Shown: positions 7,328-15,067 of the stretch, piece after piece | Numbering within the stretch: position 1 is the first letter of the stretch | Layout of the letters: each line of letters begins with the position of its first letter | Made by a program: the position numbers and the translations under genes | Notes under the pieces: generated by a model | What the model was told of the DNA's origin: nothing | The model's input: only the letters and a program-made list of their open reading frames with translations | Databases searched by the model: none | Assembly: GCA_018001935.1 (NCBI GenBank) | Contig: JAGNHB010000031.1 | Coordinates: 1 to 61,288, forward strand | DNA length: 61,288 nt | From: Acidobacteriota bacterium | Lineage (GTDB): Bacteria; Acidobacteriota; JAAYUB01 | Direction of reading: 5' to 3'

Positions 7328-10075
7328 ATGACCGACCCGCGATACGACTGGCTGCTTACCAGTGACCCAGGGACACTCGATGCCCTATTCCGGCGGTTCG
7401 TGTCGGACCCGGCTTCGGTCGACCCCGGCTTGCGGCACTTTTTCGAGGGCTTCCAACTGGGCTGCGTCGAGGGTGGCGCCGGGGTCGCCGGGGAGGCAGG
7501 GTTCGACCCGGCCGGGGTGGAGCACGAACGGAAGGAGTTCCAGGTCCTGGCGCTGATCCACGAGTACCGGACCCGCGGTCACCTCTTCACCCCGACCAAT
7601 CCGGTCCGAACCCGGCGCTGTTACACCCCCGATCTGAACAAGACCCGTTTCGGGCTCGACGAAGCCGATCTGGACCATGTCTTCCACGCCGGGCGCGAGG
7701 TGGGGCTGGGCCCCGCCACCCTGCGGGACATCCTGTCCCTGATGGAGGAGACCTACTGCACCGCCATCGGGGCGGAGTACATGTTCGTACGGGTCCCGGA
7801 GCGCGTCCGGTGGCTCCGGGAACGGATGGAGTCGACCCGTAACCGGCCGGCGTTCACCATCGATCGCAAGCGAGCGATCCTGGACAGTCTCAGCCGCGCC
7901 GTGGTGTTCGAGAACTTCCTCCACGCAAAGTTCCCGGGTCAGAAACGCTTCTCGGTCTCCGGGGGCGAGAGCCTCATCCCGGCCCTGGAGGCCCTGGTCA
8001 GCCATGGCGCGCAAGTGGGTGTCCGGGAAATCGTGGCCTCCATGGCGCACCGGGGGCGGATCAACGTCCTGGCCAACGTCTTCGGGAAACCATGGCGGGA
8101 CCTCTTCGAGGAGTTCGAAGGGTGCTCCTGGGAAGACGAGATTTACGCCGGTGACGTCAAGTACCATCTGGGTTGGCACGGCAGCGTGTCTCCCGAACCC
8201 GGGCGGGAGATCATCCTCAATCTCGTTCCCAACCCCTCCCATCTCGAGGCGGGCGGGACCGTCGCGCAGGGGTTCGCCCGGGCCCGCATCGAACACTTCC
8301 ACGGGGGAGACGCGTCTCGGGCGCTCCCGGTCATCGTCCACGGTGACGCCGCCCTGTCCGCCCAGGGGGTGGTCTACGAACTGGTCCAGATGGCCGGCCT
8401 GGAGGCGCACCGGACCGGTGGAACGCTGCACCTGGCCGTCAACAACCAGATCGGCTTCACCACGCCCTACCTCGAGGGGCGCACCAGCACCTACTGCACT
8501 GACGTGGCGAAAGTGACCCTCTCTCCGGTCTTTCACGTCAACGCCGACGACGTGGAGGCGGTGGTCCTGGCGGTGGAGATGGCCCTGGAGTACCGCCAGG
8601 CTTTCCAGTCCGACGTTTTTATCGATCTGCTGGGTTACCGGCGGTATGGCCACAACGAGTCCGACGAACCCCGCTTCACCCAGCCGAAACTCTACCGGGC
8701 CATTGCAGAGCACCCCGACCCCATGACCCTCTACCGCCGCAAACTGGCAGCGGAGGGGATCGTGACGGAACACGAGTCCCTGGCCCTTGAGCGGGGCCTG
8801 ACCGAACGCCTGGCGGCGGAACTGAAGGCGGCCCGGGAGGAGAGCGCGCCCCACTGCCATTACATGAATTTCTGCGATCGTCGCCGCCGCCCTTCCGACC
8901 TCGACCTCGTCTCCTCGCCCCCCACCGGCGTGCCGGAGGAAAACCTGTCCGCAGCCGCCCGTGCAGCCTTCCACATCCCGGAGTCCGTGGCGGCTTTCGG
9001 CAAGATCCGGAAAATCTACGACGGCCACCTGGAGAACTTTTTCAATCGGAAACGGGTGGACTGGGCCATGGCCGAGTTGCTGGCCTTGGGCACCCTGGCC
9101 CTGGATGGGGTCCCGGTCCGCCTCTGCGGGCAGGACAGCGAACGGGGGACCTTCTCCCACCGACACGCCGTTGTCACGGACGAGGTCACCGAAGCGAAGC
9201 ACGCCCCCCTGCAACATCTGGCGCCGGGGCAGGCACCGGTTTCGGTTTACAACTCGCTGCTGTCGGAGTACGCCGCCCTGGGCTTCGAGTACGGCTACGC
9301 CCGGGGTTGTCCGAATGGCCTGACCCTGTGGGAAGCCCAGTTCGGGGACTTCGCCAACGGGGCCCAGATCGTCGTGGACCAGTACCTGGCCGCTGCCGAG
9401 GCCAAGTGGAACGAACTCAACGGGGTCGTCCTGCTCCTCCCCCATGGCTACGAGGGACAGGGCCCGGAGCACTCTTCAGCGCGTATCGAGCGGTTTCTCC
9501 AACTCTGCACCGGGGGAAACCTGGTGGTGGCCCAGCCCTCCACGCCCGCGAGTTACTTCCATCTCCTCCGACGCCATGCGCGGTGGCCCGTCCGCCCGCC
9601 CCTAGTGGTCTTCACGCCTAAAAGCCTCCTGCGCCGGCCGGAGTGCGCCGACACCCCCGCGGACCTCGCCGGCGGGGTGTTCCACCCGCTTCTGGACGAC
9701 GGCGAGGCCGATCCGGCCGCCATCCGGCAGGTACTGCTCTGTTCGGGGCGCATCTACTACGACCTGGCCGCCCGCCGCCGGGAGCGGGGTGCCCTGGACA
9801 CCGCCCTGGTCCGCCTGGAGCAACTCCACCCGTTGACCCCGGCGCTGGGGGACCTGCCGGGGCGCTACCCGGCGGCCGTTCGCTGGGCCTGGGTGCAGGA
9901 CGAGCCGGAGAACATGGGCCCGGCCCTGTTCCTCCGCCTCAAGCTCCCGGGGCTTGCCCCCGCTTTTGCCGGGATCGAGGTCGTCGCGCGCCGGGAGAGT
10001 GGCGCCCCCGCCACCGGCTTTCACGACATCCACGACCGGGAGCAGCGGCAGATACTGGAGAAAGCCTTCCGGTAA
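7328..10075 (+). CDS. sucA: 2-oxoglutarate dehydrogenase E1 component
   Basis: This is a thiamine-diphosphate decarboxylase of the TCA cycle that converts 2-oxoglutarate to the succinyl group on E2. ATG 7328 follows AAGGAGG; an in-frame GTG at 7310 is less well placed. At 915 aa it has family length. Motifs in order: an N-terminal E2-contact helix (SVDPGLRHFFEGFQ), MAHRGRINVLANVFGKP near 239, VKYHLGWHGS, NPSHLEAGG, the TPP/Mg segment GDAALSAQGVVYE near 338 with NNQIGFTTPY, RYGHNESDEPRFTQP, WEAQFGDFANGAQ, and LLPHGYEGQGPEHSSAR near 704. It is preceded by a terminator and has no sucB or lpd beside it, so E2 and E3 must be encoded elsewhere. The call is secure. Confidence 0.97.
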   Translation: MTDPRYDWLLTSDPGTLDALFRRFVSDPASVDPGLRHFFEGFQLGCVEGGAGVAGEAGFDPAGVEHERKEFQVLALIHEYRTRGHLFTPTNPVRTRRCYTPDLNKTRFGLDEADLDHVFHAGREVGLGPATLRDILSLMEETYCTAIGAEYMFVRVPERVRWLRERMESTRNRPAFTIDRKRAILDSLSRAVVFENFLHAKFPGQKRFSVSGGESLIPALEALVSHGAQVGVREIVASMAHRGRINVLANVFGKPWRDLFEEFEGCSWEDEIYAGDVKYHLGWHGSVSPEPGREIILNLVPNPSHLEAGGTVAQGFARARIEHFHGGDASRALPVIVHGDAALSAQGVVYELVQMAGLEAHRTGGTLHLAVNNQIGFTTPYLEGRTSTYCTDVAKVTLSPVFHVNADDVEAVVLAVEMALEYRQAFQSDVFIDLLGYRRYGHNESDEPRFTQPKLYRAIAEHPDPMTLYRRKLAAEGIVTEHESLALERGLTERLAAELKAAREESAPHCHYMNFCDRRRRPSDLDLVSSPPTGVPEENLSAAARAAFHIPESVAAFGKIRKIYDGHLENFFNRKRVDWAMAELLALGTLALDGVPVRLCGQDSERGTFSHRHAVVTDEVTEAKHAPLQHLAPGQAPVSVYNSLLSEYAALGFEYGYARGCPNGLTLWEAQFGDFANGAQIVVDQYLAAAEAKWNELNGVVLLLPHGYEGQGPEHSSARIERFLQLCTGGNLVVAQPSTPASYFHLLRRHARWPVRPPLVVFTPKSLLRRPECADTPADLAGGVFHPLLDDGEADPAAIRQVLLCSGRIYYDLAARRRERGALDTALVRLEQLHPLTPALGDLPGRYPAAVRWAWVQDEPENMGPALFLRLKLPGLAPAFAGIEVVARRESGAPATGFHDIHDREQRQILEKAFR

Positions 10076-10254
10076 TCAGGCCTTGACAGTCTTACGACAA
10101 ATCTGTTACGGCCCCCGAACCACGCGACTCGGACCATCATAAATTCTTTAAGGCCAATGCATTCCGAATTCGCGTCAATGGTGCGATTCGGGGGAAATGC
10201 CTGTTTGGCGGCCAAGGCGGGGAGTCAGCCTTGCCGCAAGGCGAAGCCGGCCCC

Positions 10255-10872
10255 CTATCCTCCGGCGGGACGGAGAAAGGAAAGCAACCGAAGCCCGGAC
10301 GGGGTGTCACGCCCCTCCCAGACGAGCCGGAACCCGTGCCGTTCGTAAAAGGGCCGGTTGGCCGGCTGGGCGGTCTCCACGAAACAGGACACCCACTCCT
10401 TGTCCGCCTGCTCCAGCCCGCTCCTGACGAGGGCCGAGCCGACGCCGCACCCCTGCCACGCCGGCGAAACCCCGATCACGAAGAGGTAGCGGTACCGCTC
10501 CCCGGCCAGGGAGCGTCGAACTTCGTGAAAATGCTCCCAAAACCGGCCGAGCCGCTCCGAGGCCGCCGGGCCCAGCAGGGTCGGCAACCCGGCCAGGCCC
10601 GAGGCGCGGGCCCGTCCCGGGTCGATCTCCGTTTCGCCGGGCCCCAGCCAGACGGCGGCCCCGCGCGGCTCCCCCCCGGTGGTGAAGGCCCCGCCGCAGA
10701 GGAGCCCAAGGCGAAGCGCCGCCGCGAATTGTGCCGGGGCCACCCGGCGCCGGGCCTCGGGGTCCGGGAGGGCGTAAACCTCGAGGGGGTCCCCGAGGAA
10801 AGCTTCCGCCAGAACCGTCGCGCACGCCGACAGTCGACCCGGTTCCATCGGGACCACGGTCACCCTACTCAC
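10255..10872 (-). CDS. GNAT-family N-acetyltransferase
   Basis: This is predicted to transfer an acetyl group from acetyl-CoA to an unknown amine. GTG 10872 was chosen because GGAGG lies 6 nt upstream; GTG 10878 would sit directly on that site. At 205 aa it has typical length. The acetyl-CoA pyrophosphate loop is visible in VSPAWQGCGVGSALV, and motif B in FVETAQPANRPFYERHGFRLV. The N-terminal half (LAEAFLGDPLEVYALPD, AAVWLGPGETEID) looks like GNATs that start with an F..DP..xx helix. It is the last gene of a minus-strand series, after the DOMON-like protein. The substrate cannot be read from sequence. Confidence 0.85.
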   Translation of the reverse strand: MSRVTVVPMEPGRLSACATVLAEAFLGDPLEVYALPDPEARRRVAPAQFAAALRLGLLCGGAFTTGGEPRGAAVWLGPGETEIDPGRARASGLAGLPTLLGPAASERLGRFWEHFHEVRRSLAGERYRYLFVIGVSPAWQGCGVGSALVRSGLEQADKEWVSCFVETAQPANRPFYERHGFRLVWEGRDTPSGLRLLSFLRPAGG

Positions 10873-10939
10873 ATCCACCCTCCAACCGAAGGCTCAGCCG
10901 CAGGTCCACCCCGTCGGGGCGGCGGCCGCCTCCCCGGGG

Positions 10940-11542
10940 TCACTTCTCCAGCTTCAGGCGCAGCCAGTGGTCCGGGACATCGGGTGAAGCGCCCGCCGGA
11001 AGCGTCTTGTCGGGTCGCTTGAGGTGGATCAGGAGCGCGACTTCCCGCCCGAGCCGGGCCCGGTCCAACTGGAACTCGAACGCCTCGGGCGCGACGACCG
11101 CCTGTTTTCCGTCCTCCCAGGTCACACAAACCGGGTTGGCGGTCCACCAGCAATTCCGCCCCCACACCAGTTCCAACGCGTGAGTCAATGCGTGAGTGTC
11201 CTTGATTGCGGCGGGGTGAGTGTCCTCGATCGGCCCGGCTTTCGAAGGGTGGTTGTCCTCCATCGCCCGCTCCCCCAGGGCCGACGAGACGTGGAGCATT
11301 GCACGCCCGTCGCGGGTCGTCAGGTAGAGGTCGAGCCCCGTGTGACGGGCGCCCTTGAAGACGACCGCCAGGTAGAGATAGCGGGAGTCCTCTCGAGCCT
11401 TCAATTCCACCTCCGGGTCGAGCGGCAGGCCGAGGGCCCCCCGCCATTCGTCCACCCCCACGAAGCCGTTCACCAGGATGGACGGCCCCAACGGGACCAC
11501 GGGCGACACCCCCGCCGCCAGCAGCAGCAAGCACAGGATCAT
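10940..11542 (-). CDS. secreted hypothetical protein, possible carbohydrate-binding-like fold (200 aa)
   Basis: ATG 11542 is preceded by AAGGAGGCGGA, a far better site than the upstream ATG at 11566. The signal peptide is MILCLLLLAAGVSPVVPLG. The mature part (SILVNGFVGVDEWRGALGLPLD, SRYLYLAVVFKGARHTGLDLYL, LGREVALLIHLKRPDK) matches the usual outline of secreted CBM9/DOMON-like sandwiches: I-x-V-D-G-x-x-D-x-x-W near the N-terminus and a LYLAV strand. Ligand and partner are unknown. It stands alone between the repeat at 11598 and the GNAT gene. Confidence 0.6.
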   Translation of the reverse strand: MILCLLLLAAGVSPVVPLGPSILVNGFVGVDEWRGALGLPLDPEVELKAREDSRYLYLAVVFKGARHTGLDLYLTTRDGRAMLHVSSALGERAMEDNHPSKAGPIEDTHPAAIKDTHALTHALELVWGRNCWWTANPVCVTWEDGKQAVVAPEAFEFQLDRARLGREVALLIHLKRPDKTLPAGASPDVPDHWLRLKLEK

Positions 11543-11597
11543 TCCGCCTCCTTGCCGTGGGATCACGGGCCACGGCGTAGATTAGTGTTGATAAAGC

Positions 11598-11673
11598 CGC
11601 AATAAGTCGAAAACCGAACGGGAGAGTGTCTGTAACGCCTTTGTCTGAACCATCGCCCGGCGGGAGATGGTAC
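11598..11673 (+). repeat. 76-nt dispersed hairpin element, copy 1
   Basis: It aligns without gaps to 34462-34537, with 64 of 76 positions identical by eye. It runs from CGCAATAAGTC to a small hairpin, CCATC..GATGG, at 11650-11670. The bases just upstream (TTAGTG words) resemble the arms flanking the other copy. Confidence 0.7.
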
Positions 11674-11704
11674 GAATTGCGGAGAAGACCGTGTTCTTCG
11701 TCAT

Positions 11705-12499
11705 TCAATTCGTCCACGGAGCCGGGGTCAGGCTGACGACGCGGGTGACGCCGGGCGGGCCGGAACTATCGACCCCCCAGGACGGGCTGCCGGTGTCCTC
11801 GACGACATAGCCCGGGCGGGAGCGGAACCGGTCCAGGAAGTCGGCCTTCTCCGCGGCCGACCAGTAGTGCGTGGGGATGACGGCCCGCGGCCGGAGGACC
11901 TCTACGAGCCCCGCCGCCTCGCCGGGCACCGGTCGGACCCAGCCCACGGGGACCAGCAGGAGGTCCAGCCGGGACGGGAGGCGTTTTTTCAGGGCCGTCC
12001 AGCGGGCCGGTGCGTCCGGCGCCGTCAGGTCGCCCTGGAGATCGCCGGAGAGGAACAGCGTCAACCCCTTGTAACGGATCAGGTAGCCGGTGTTGTCGTC
12101 CCGGGCGCGCTCGCTCACGGGGATCGCCTGGAGGCGGATCCCCCTCAGCGCAAAATCTTTCCCGTCGATGACGGTGGCGCCCGGGAAGGCCTGCTGGCGG
12201 TCGTGGTCGGGGTCGTGGTGGGTGTAGGCCACCAGGTCCGGCTTCAGGTCCCCGAGATCATGGATGGGGCTGGTGAGGCCATAGGCGTTGGACACCCCGT
12301 AGTCGACGAGGAGCGTCACGCCGTTGTCGAAGGCGAAGACAAAGGACGCGTGGCCCAGGTAGTGCAAGCGCACCGACGGCGCTCGGCCTGAGCCCTCCCC
12401 CGCGAAGACCAAACCGCCGAGGGTGATCCCCGCCAGGAAACAGGCGGCCAGCAACCCCCGTCTTCCCGATGAACCGAAGTGCATCGTAATCGTAGTCAT
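11705..12499 (-). CDS. exported metallo-beta-lactamase-fold hydrolase, UlaG-like
   Basis: A 264-aa protein with an N-terminal hydrophobic export signal (LLAACFLAGITLGGLVFAGEG). The MBL core is RLHYLGHASFVFAFDNG, then LVDYG and the metal motif THHDPDHD (H-x-H-x-D-H variant: T-H-H-D-P-D-H-D). FLSGDLQGD and IPTHYW provide later ligands. This order is typical of the UlaG/ComEC-like beta-lactamase family in Acidobacteriota and Bacteroidota. Its ATG overlaps the stop of the 40-aa gene upstream (ATGA), so translation is coupled. The substrate is unknown. Confidence 0.82.
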   Translation of the reverse strand: MTTITMHFGSSGRRGLLAACFLAGITLGGLVFAGEGSGRAPSVRLHYLGHASFVFAFDNGVTLLVDYGVSNAYGLTSPIHDLGDLKPDLVAYTHHDPDHDRQQAFPGATVIDGKDFALRGIRLQAIPVSERARDDNTGYLIRYKGLTLFLSGDLQGDLTAPDAPARWTALKKRLPSRLDLLLVPVGWVRPVPGEAAGLVEVLRPRAVIPTHYWSAAEKADFLDRFRSRPGYVVEDTGSPSWGVDSSGPPGVTRVVSLTPAPWTN

Positions 12500-12618
12500 T
12501 GGTTCGCCCTCCCGTCCCGCTTCGTTTTCCGTGTCTTGCGGACCGCTTCCCGGATCGCGGCGTGCATGGCCTCGCTCGGTTCGAGGGAGACGAAGGGCTC
12601 GATCTCCGCCTTGTTCAC
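12496..12618 (-). CDS. 40-aa protein in a coupled trio
   Basis: GTG 12618 follows GGAGGT at 6-nt spacing and overlaps the HEAT gene stop as GTGA. Its own stop overlaps the MBL gene start as ATGA. The product starts with VNKAEIEPFVSLEPSEAMHA and ends with a basic tail, KTRKTKRDGRANQ. It contains an amphipathic helix (SEAMHAAIREAVRKTRKT). No family is recognised. The two overlaps plus a good ribosome site make it a convincing real gene. It could bind nucleic acid through its basic end, but that is a guess. Confidence 0.7.
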   Translation of the reverse strand: MNKAEIEPFVSLEPSEAMHAAIREAVRKTRKTKRDGRANQ

Positions 12619-13262
12619 GGTCGTACCTCCGGGTGACGGGCCAGGAACGCCCGGGCTTTTTTCCGAGTGGAAACCCGGGGATTGTCCAGTTGCCGTTTTA
12701 CGAAGTCGATAACGGTTTCCCGGCTCTCGACGGCAACAAGGATTTCGTCGAAGGCATCGATGACCTGGCCCAGGGCCACGTTCCTGCACTCGGGTGTCTT
12801 GTAGGCGGCACCCTCGACCTTCAGGAACTCCCGGGCGATCCGCCCCGCGAGGTGCGGCTTCGCCTTTGCCACGGCGGCGGCGCCCTGGATCGTGTTGGCG
12901 GCGGTGATGAGTTCCGGGCCGGGAATCGGGGCCAGGTAAGCCTCGAGCAGGCCCTCGAAACGGTTCTCCGTGTCGGCGCCCGCCAGGTTGCCCAGGATGC
13001 GAATGGCCTCCCACCGCAGGATCTTGTTACGGCCCGACAGCAGCGCGGCGAATCGGTCGAAGGCCGGGTAGAGGACCGCCGGGTTCGTCTGGCTGACGGC
13101 GTGGAGCACTTTGGCGCAACCGTACTTTACCCGCGGCTCGCGGGAATCGAGGCCCTCCAGCAACAGAACGAGCGCCCCGGGCTCTCCCGTGGCCCGCACC
13201 GCAAGGGCCTTGGGGTCGGCACCTTTCCTCCCGGCATCGTCGAGCAGATGGCATTCAGACAT
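12615..13262 (-). CDS. HEAT-repeat protein (215 aa)
   Basis: ATG 13262 (MSECHLLDD) follows GAGGAG. The sequence is all-helical with repeated HEAT-like pairs: PGALVLLLEGLDSREPRVKYGCAKVLHAVSQ, then SGRNKILRWEAIRILGNLAG, then VIDFVKRQLDNPRVSTRKKARAFLARH (each given here as short segments of longer helices). Such solenoids act as protein-binding scaffolds. It is the first gene of a tightly coupled unit with the 40-aa protein and the exported MBL enzyme. The partner is unknown. Confidence 0.75.
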   Translation of the reverse strand: MSECHLLDDAGRKGADPKALAVRATGEPGALVLLLEGLDSREPRVKYGCAKVLHAVSQTNPAVLYPAFDRFAALLSGRNKILRWEAIRILGNLAGADTENRFEGLLEAYLAPIPGPELITAANTIQGAAAVAKAKPHLAGRIAREFLKVEGAAYKTPECRNVALGQVIDAFDEILVAVESRETVIDFVKRQLDNPRVSTRKKARAFLARHPEVRP

Positions 13263-13316
13263 AAGCACTCCTCGTGATAGACATGATCTGTCAACTCGTT
13301 AATCCACCGATCGACC

Positions 13317-14273
13317 TCAGCCGTCCGCTTTCCTCGTCCCCCGGCACTCGGGATACGCCCGGCAGCCCCAGAACCGTGACCCCGCGCGCGGGCCCTGGCG
13401 GGCGGTTCGCAGGACCATTTCCTTGCCGCAGAGCGGACAGGATGGCGGCGAAGAGCTGGCAGAATCGGTCGGATCGGTCGGATCCGACCGATCGGTCCGA
13501 TCGTGTGTGCTTTCGCCTTTCCGATAGGCGATTCTCGCCGCCGCCAGGCGTTCGCTGTATCCGCCCTCCTCGATGAAACCCCGCTCCAGTCCGGCGATCT
13601 GGTGGTCGAGCAGGTAATTGGCCTGGTGGATCAGGCAGATGACGGCATTGGCCACCACCGCCGGGTCCTCATGGGCGAGCCAGCGCGTGTAGGGGCCGAA
13701 GCGATCGGTCGGATCGGTCGGATCCGACCGATCGGTCCGATGCTGTTTCCCGACCTCTCTCACTTGCCGGGCACCGGGCGCATCCTTGGCCCACTGGGGC
13801 AAACCGCGTTGGCGCAGGAAGTCTTCGTAATCGAGCAGAAGCTCGTCGAGGCTGGCCCGGGCGACGTTGACGAGGCGCAACTCGGTCTGGGAAGAGGTCG
13901 CGGAGGCCCGGCTCCCCTCGGCGATGTTCTGGCGCCCGCTGCGTGCCGCCTGGACCATCTGGTCCACGGTGCGCGACCGCTTGTCGAGAAAGCGCTCGCA
14001 GAAAGCCACGGTAGCATCGTAGATAACGGTAGCCGTCTGGAAAGAGCGCAGTTCACGGTAGCCGCCACTTGGCCGGACCCGCTCCTGCTTGCCTGACGGG
14101 TGAGGTTTGCCGCTTCTGACAGGTCTGTCGGGCAAAGGCACTGAATCAGATCGGTCGGATCGGTCGGATCCGACCGATCGGTCCGATTCTTCGGGCGCTA
14201 CGAACCAGTCTTCCGGGGTTTCCCGCCTTTCTCTCATCTCTCCCTCCCGGTTTCCCGGGCCGAATTCAGACAT
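13317..14273 (-). CDS. four-helix-bundle protein with C-terminal topoisomerase-type zinc finger, carrying three palindrome-encoded inserts
   Basis: The core (FQTATVIYDATVAFCERF, MVQAARSGRQNIAEGSRAS, LLLDYEDFLRQRGLPQW, CLIHQANYLLDHQIAGLE) matches the four-helix bundle (23S rRNA intervening-sequence-type) family with a suffix domain. The last 45 residues, CPLCGKEMVLRTA...GSRFWGCRAYPECRGTR, form a Cys4 topoisomerase-like zinc finger. ATG 14273 was chosen (318 aa); a TTG at 14294 is also possible. Three stretches, SDRSVGSDRSDRSDS, TDRSDPTDPTDR and a second TDRSDPTDPTD, are encoded by copies of the 38-bp palindromic repeat inserted in frame. They break the N-terminus, the loop after helix 3 and the linker before the zinc finger. 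Whether the protein still works is unknown. Confidence 0.8.
   Translation of the reverse strand: MSEFGPGNREGEMRERRETPEDWFVAPEESDRSVGSDRSDRSDSVPLPDRPVRSGKPHPSGKQERVRPSGGYRELRSFQTATVIYDATVAFCERFLDKRSRTVDQMVQAARSGRQNIAEGSRASATSSQTELRLVNVARASLDELLLDYEDFLRQRGLPQWAKDAPGARQVREVGKQHRTDRSDPTDPTDRFGPYTRWLAHEDPAVVANAVICLIHQANYLLDHQIAGLERGFIEEGGYSERLAAARIAYRKGESTHDRTDRSDPTDPTDSASSSPPSCPLCGKEMVLRTARQGPRAGSRFWGCRAYPECRGTRKADG
13464..13501. repeat. 38-bp palindromic repeat, copy A
   Basis: It contains the 20-bp perfect palindrome ATCGGTCGGATCCGACCGAT plus flanking ATCGGTCGG and CGGTCCGAT words. It lies inside the four-helix-bundle gene and encodes TDRSDPTDPTD. It is in the same frame as copy B (offset 240 nt). 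Confidence 0.85.
13704..13741. repeat. 38-bp palindromic repeat, copy B
   Basis: Identical in sequence to copy A across the 38 bp. It encodes TDRSDPTDPTDR within the four-helix-bundle gene, in a predicted inter-helix loop. Confidence 0.85.
14150..14187. repeat. 38-bp palindromic repeat, copy C
   Basis: The same 38 bp, read in a different frame from A and B, giving SDRSVGSDRSDRSDS near the N-terminus of the four-helix-bundle protein. The unit has no stop codon in this frame either. Confidence 0.85.
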
Positions 14274-14298
14274 CGCCCGGGTCTCTCCCCTCAAGCCC

Positions 14299-14616
14299 TC
14301 ACTTCCGGATCTGCAGGAACTCCACCGGGGCGCCGTCGCAGACGATGAAGGCCACCGTCACGCCCTCCGAGGGGCTGTTGGGGGCGATGATCACCTCCTG
14401 CCCGGCGAGGGCGGCCTCCAGGTCGTCCACCTCGAAGGCCAGGTGGGGGACCGTTTTGACCAGTTCCGGGAGACCGCAGTGCGGCTCGTAGCGCATCCAC
14501 TGGATCCCGAACGGGTTCCGCTCGTGGTCGGTGCAGAAGACCCCGTAGCGCTCCAGGTGCGTCTCCCCTTCCTGCGGGGTCTGCGTGGGTATCCCGATGT
14601 GGTGGTATTTTCGCAA
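14299..14616 (-). CDS. VOC (glyoxalase/dioxygenase-fold) family protein
   Basis: TTG 14616 follows GGAGG at 6 nt, giving 105 aa and one vicinal-oxygen-chelate module. Visible features are HHIGIPTQTPQ (first metal-side strand), VPHLAFEVDDLEAALAGQEV and APVEFLQI (the terminal E-F/L strand). A single betaalphabetabetabeta unit would need to dimerise to form a full metal site. The reaction is unknown. It lies immediately upstream of the four-helix-bundle gene, with 25 nt between the stop and ATG 14273. Confidence 0.82.
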   Translation of the reverse strand: MRKYHHIGIPTQTPQEGETHLERYGVFCTDHERNPFGIQWMRYEPHCGLPELVKTVPHLAFEVDDLEAALAGQEVIIAPNSPSEGVTVAFIVCDGAPVEFLQIRK

Positions 14617-15067
14617 GGGGCCCTCCTGTCCCGCGTTTCGATCTCACCTGGCCGACAGCCCGCGGACGCCCCTCTACCGCCGGCATCTGCTGCCGTGTAA
14701 CCCGAATGATACGATCCTATCTTATAGCCCGCCGGGCAGACTGTCAACCGACGACCCGGCCGCCTGTCGCAATCGCCGGAACGGAGCCGCGACCGTAAGG
14801 GAGCGGGAAGACACTGGAAAGGCGTTCCGCTTGCGTACGCGCGTGACTCTGGTTGCGCGTGTCGAGGGGGACTTCCCTCGTGGCGCGTGGGGAGGAGGCC
14901 GGTGCCAGGGTGCAGGCCTGCCCCTCGCCGACGCTTGGGGTGCCAGGGAAGGTTGCGGGATGCACACGGGTGTTGACGGCCCGGCGCGGCCGTGATGAAA
15001 TGGACGAGGAGCCTCGTTCCTGTGGTTGGTGGGATTCGTGGTTTGATTTCGGGGCCGGGAGTGAGCG
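14617..15067. other. intergenic region with two repeat types
   Basis: No gene was found in these 451 nt. They hold the GAGCCGCG hairpin (14781-14852) and a GTGGTTGGTGGGATTCGTGG word tract at 15022-15044. That tract recurs at 20644-20670 and 34641-34663, each time just upstream or downstream of a gene. Confidence 0.5.
14781..14852. repeat. GAGCCGCG hairpin element, copy 1
   Basis: ACGGAGCCGCGACCGTAAGG with the following GAGCGG faces CCGCTTGCGTACGCGCG and GACTCTGG across a loop of about 20 nt. The same element lies in inverted orientation at 37880-37952. Confidence 0.65.

Noticed and set aside
7385..9472. 695-codon minus-strand frame across sucA
   Set aside because: Antisense of a secure sucA; composition typical of GC-rich third-position shadows.
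10081..10110. Promoter TTGACA near 10083 after sucA
   Set aside because: The -35 looks good but TTACGG at the -10 position is poor, and no plus-strand gene follows.
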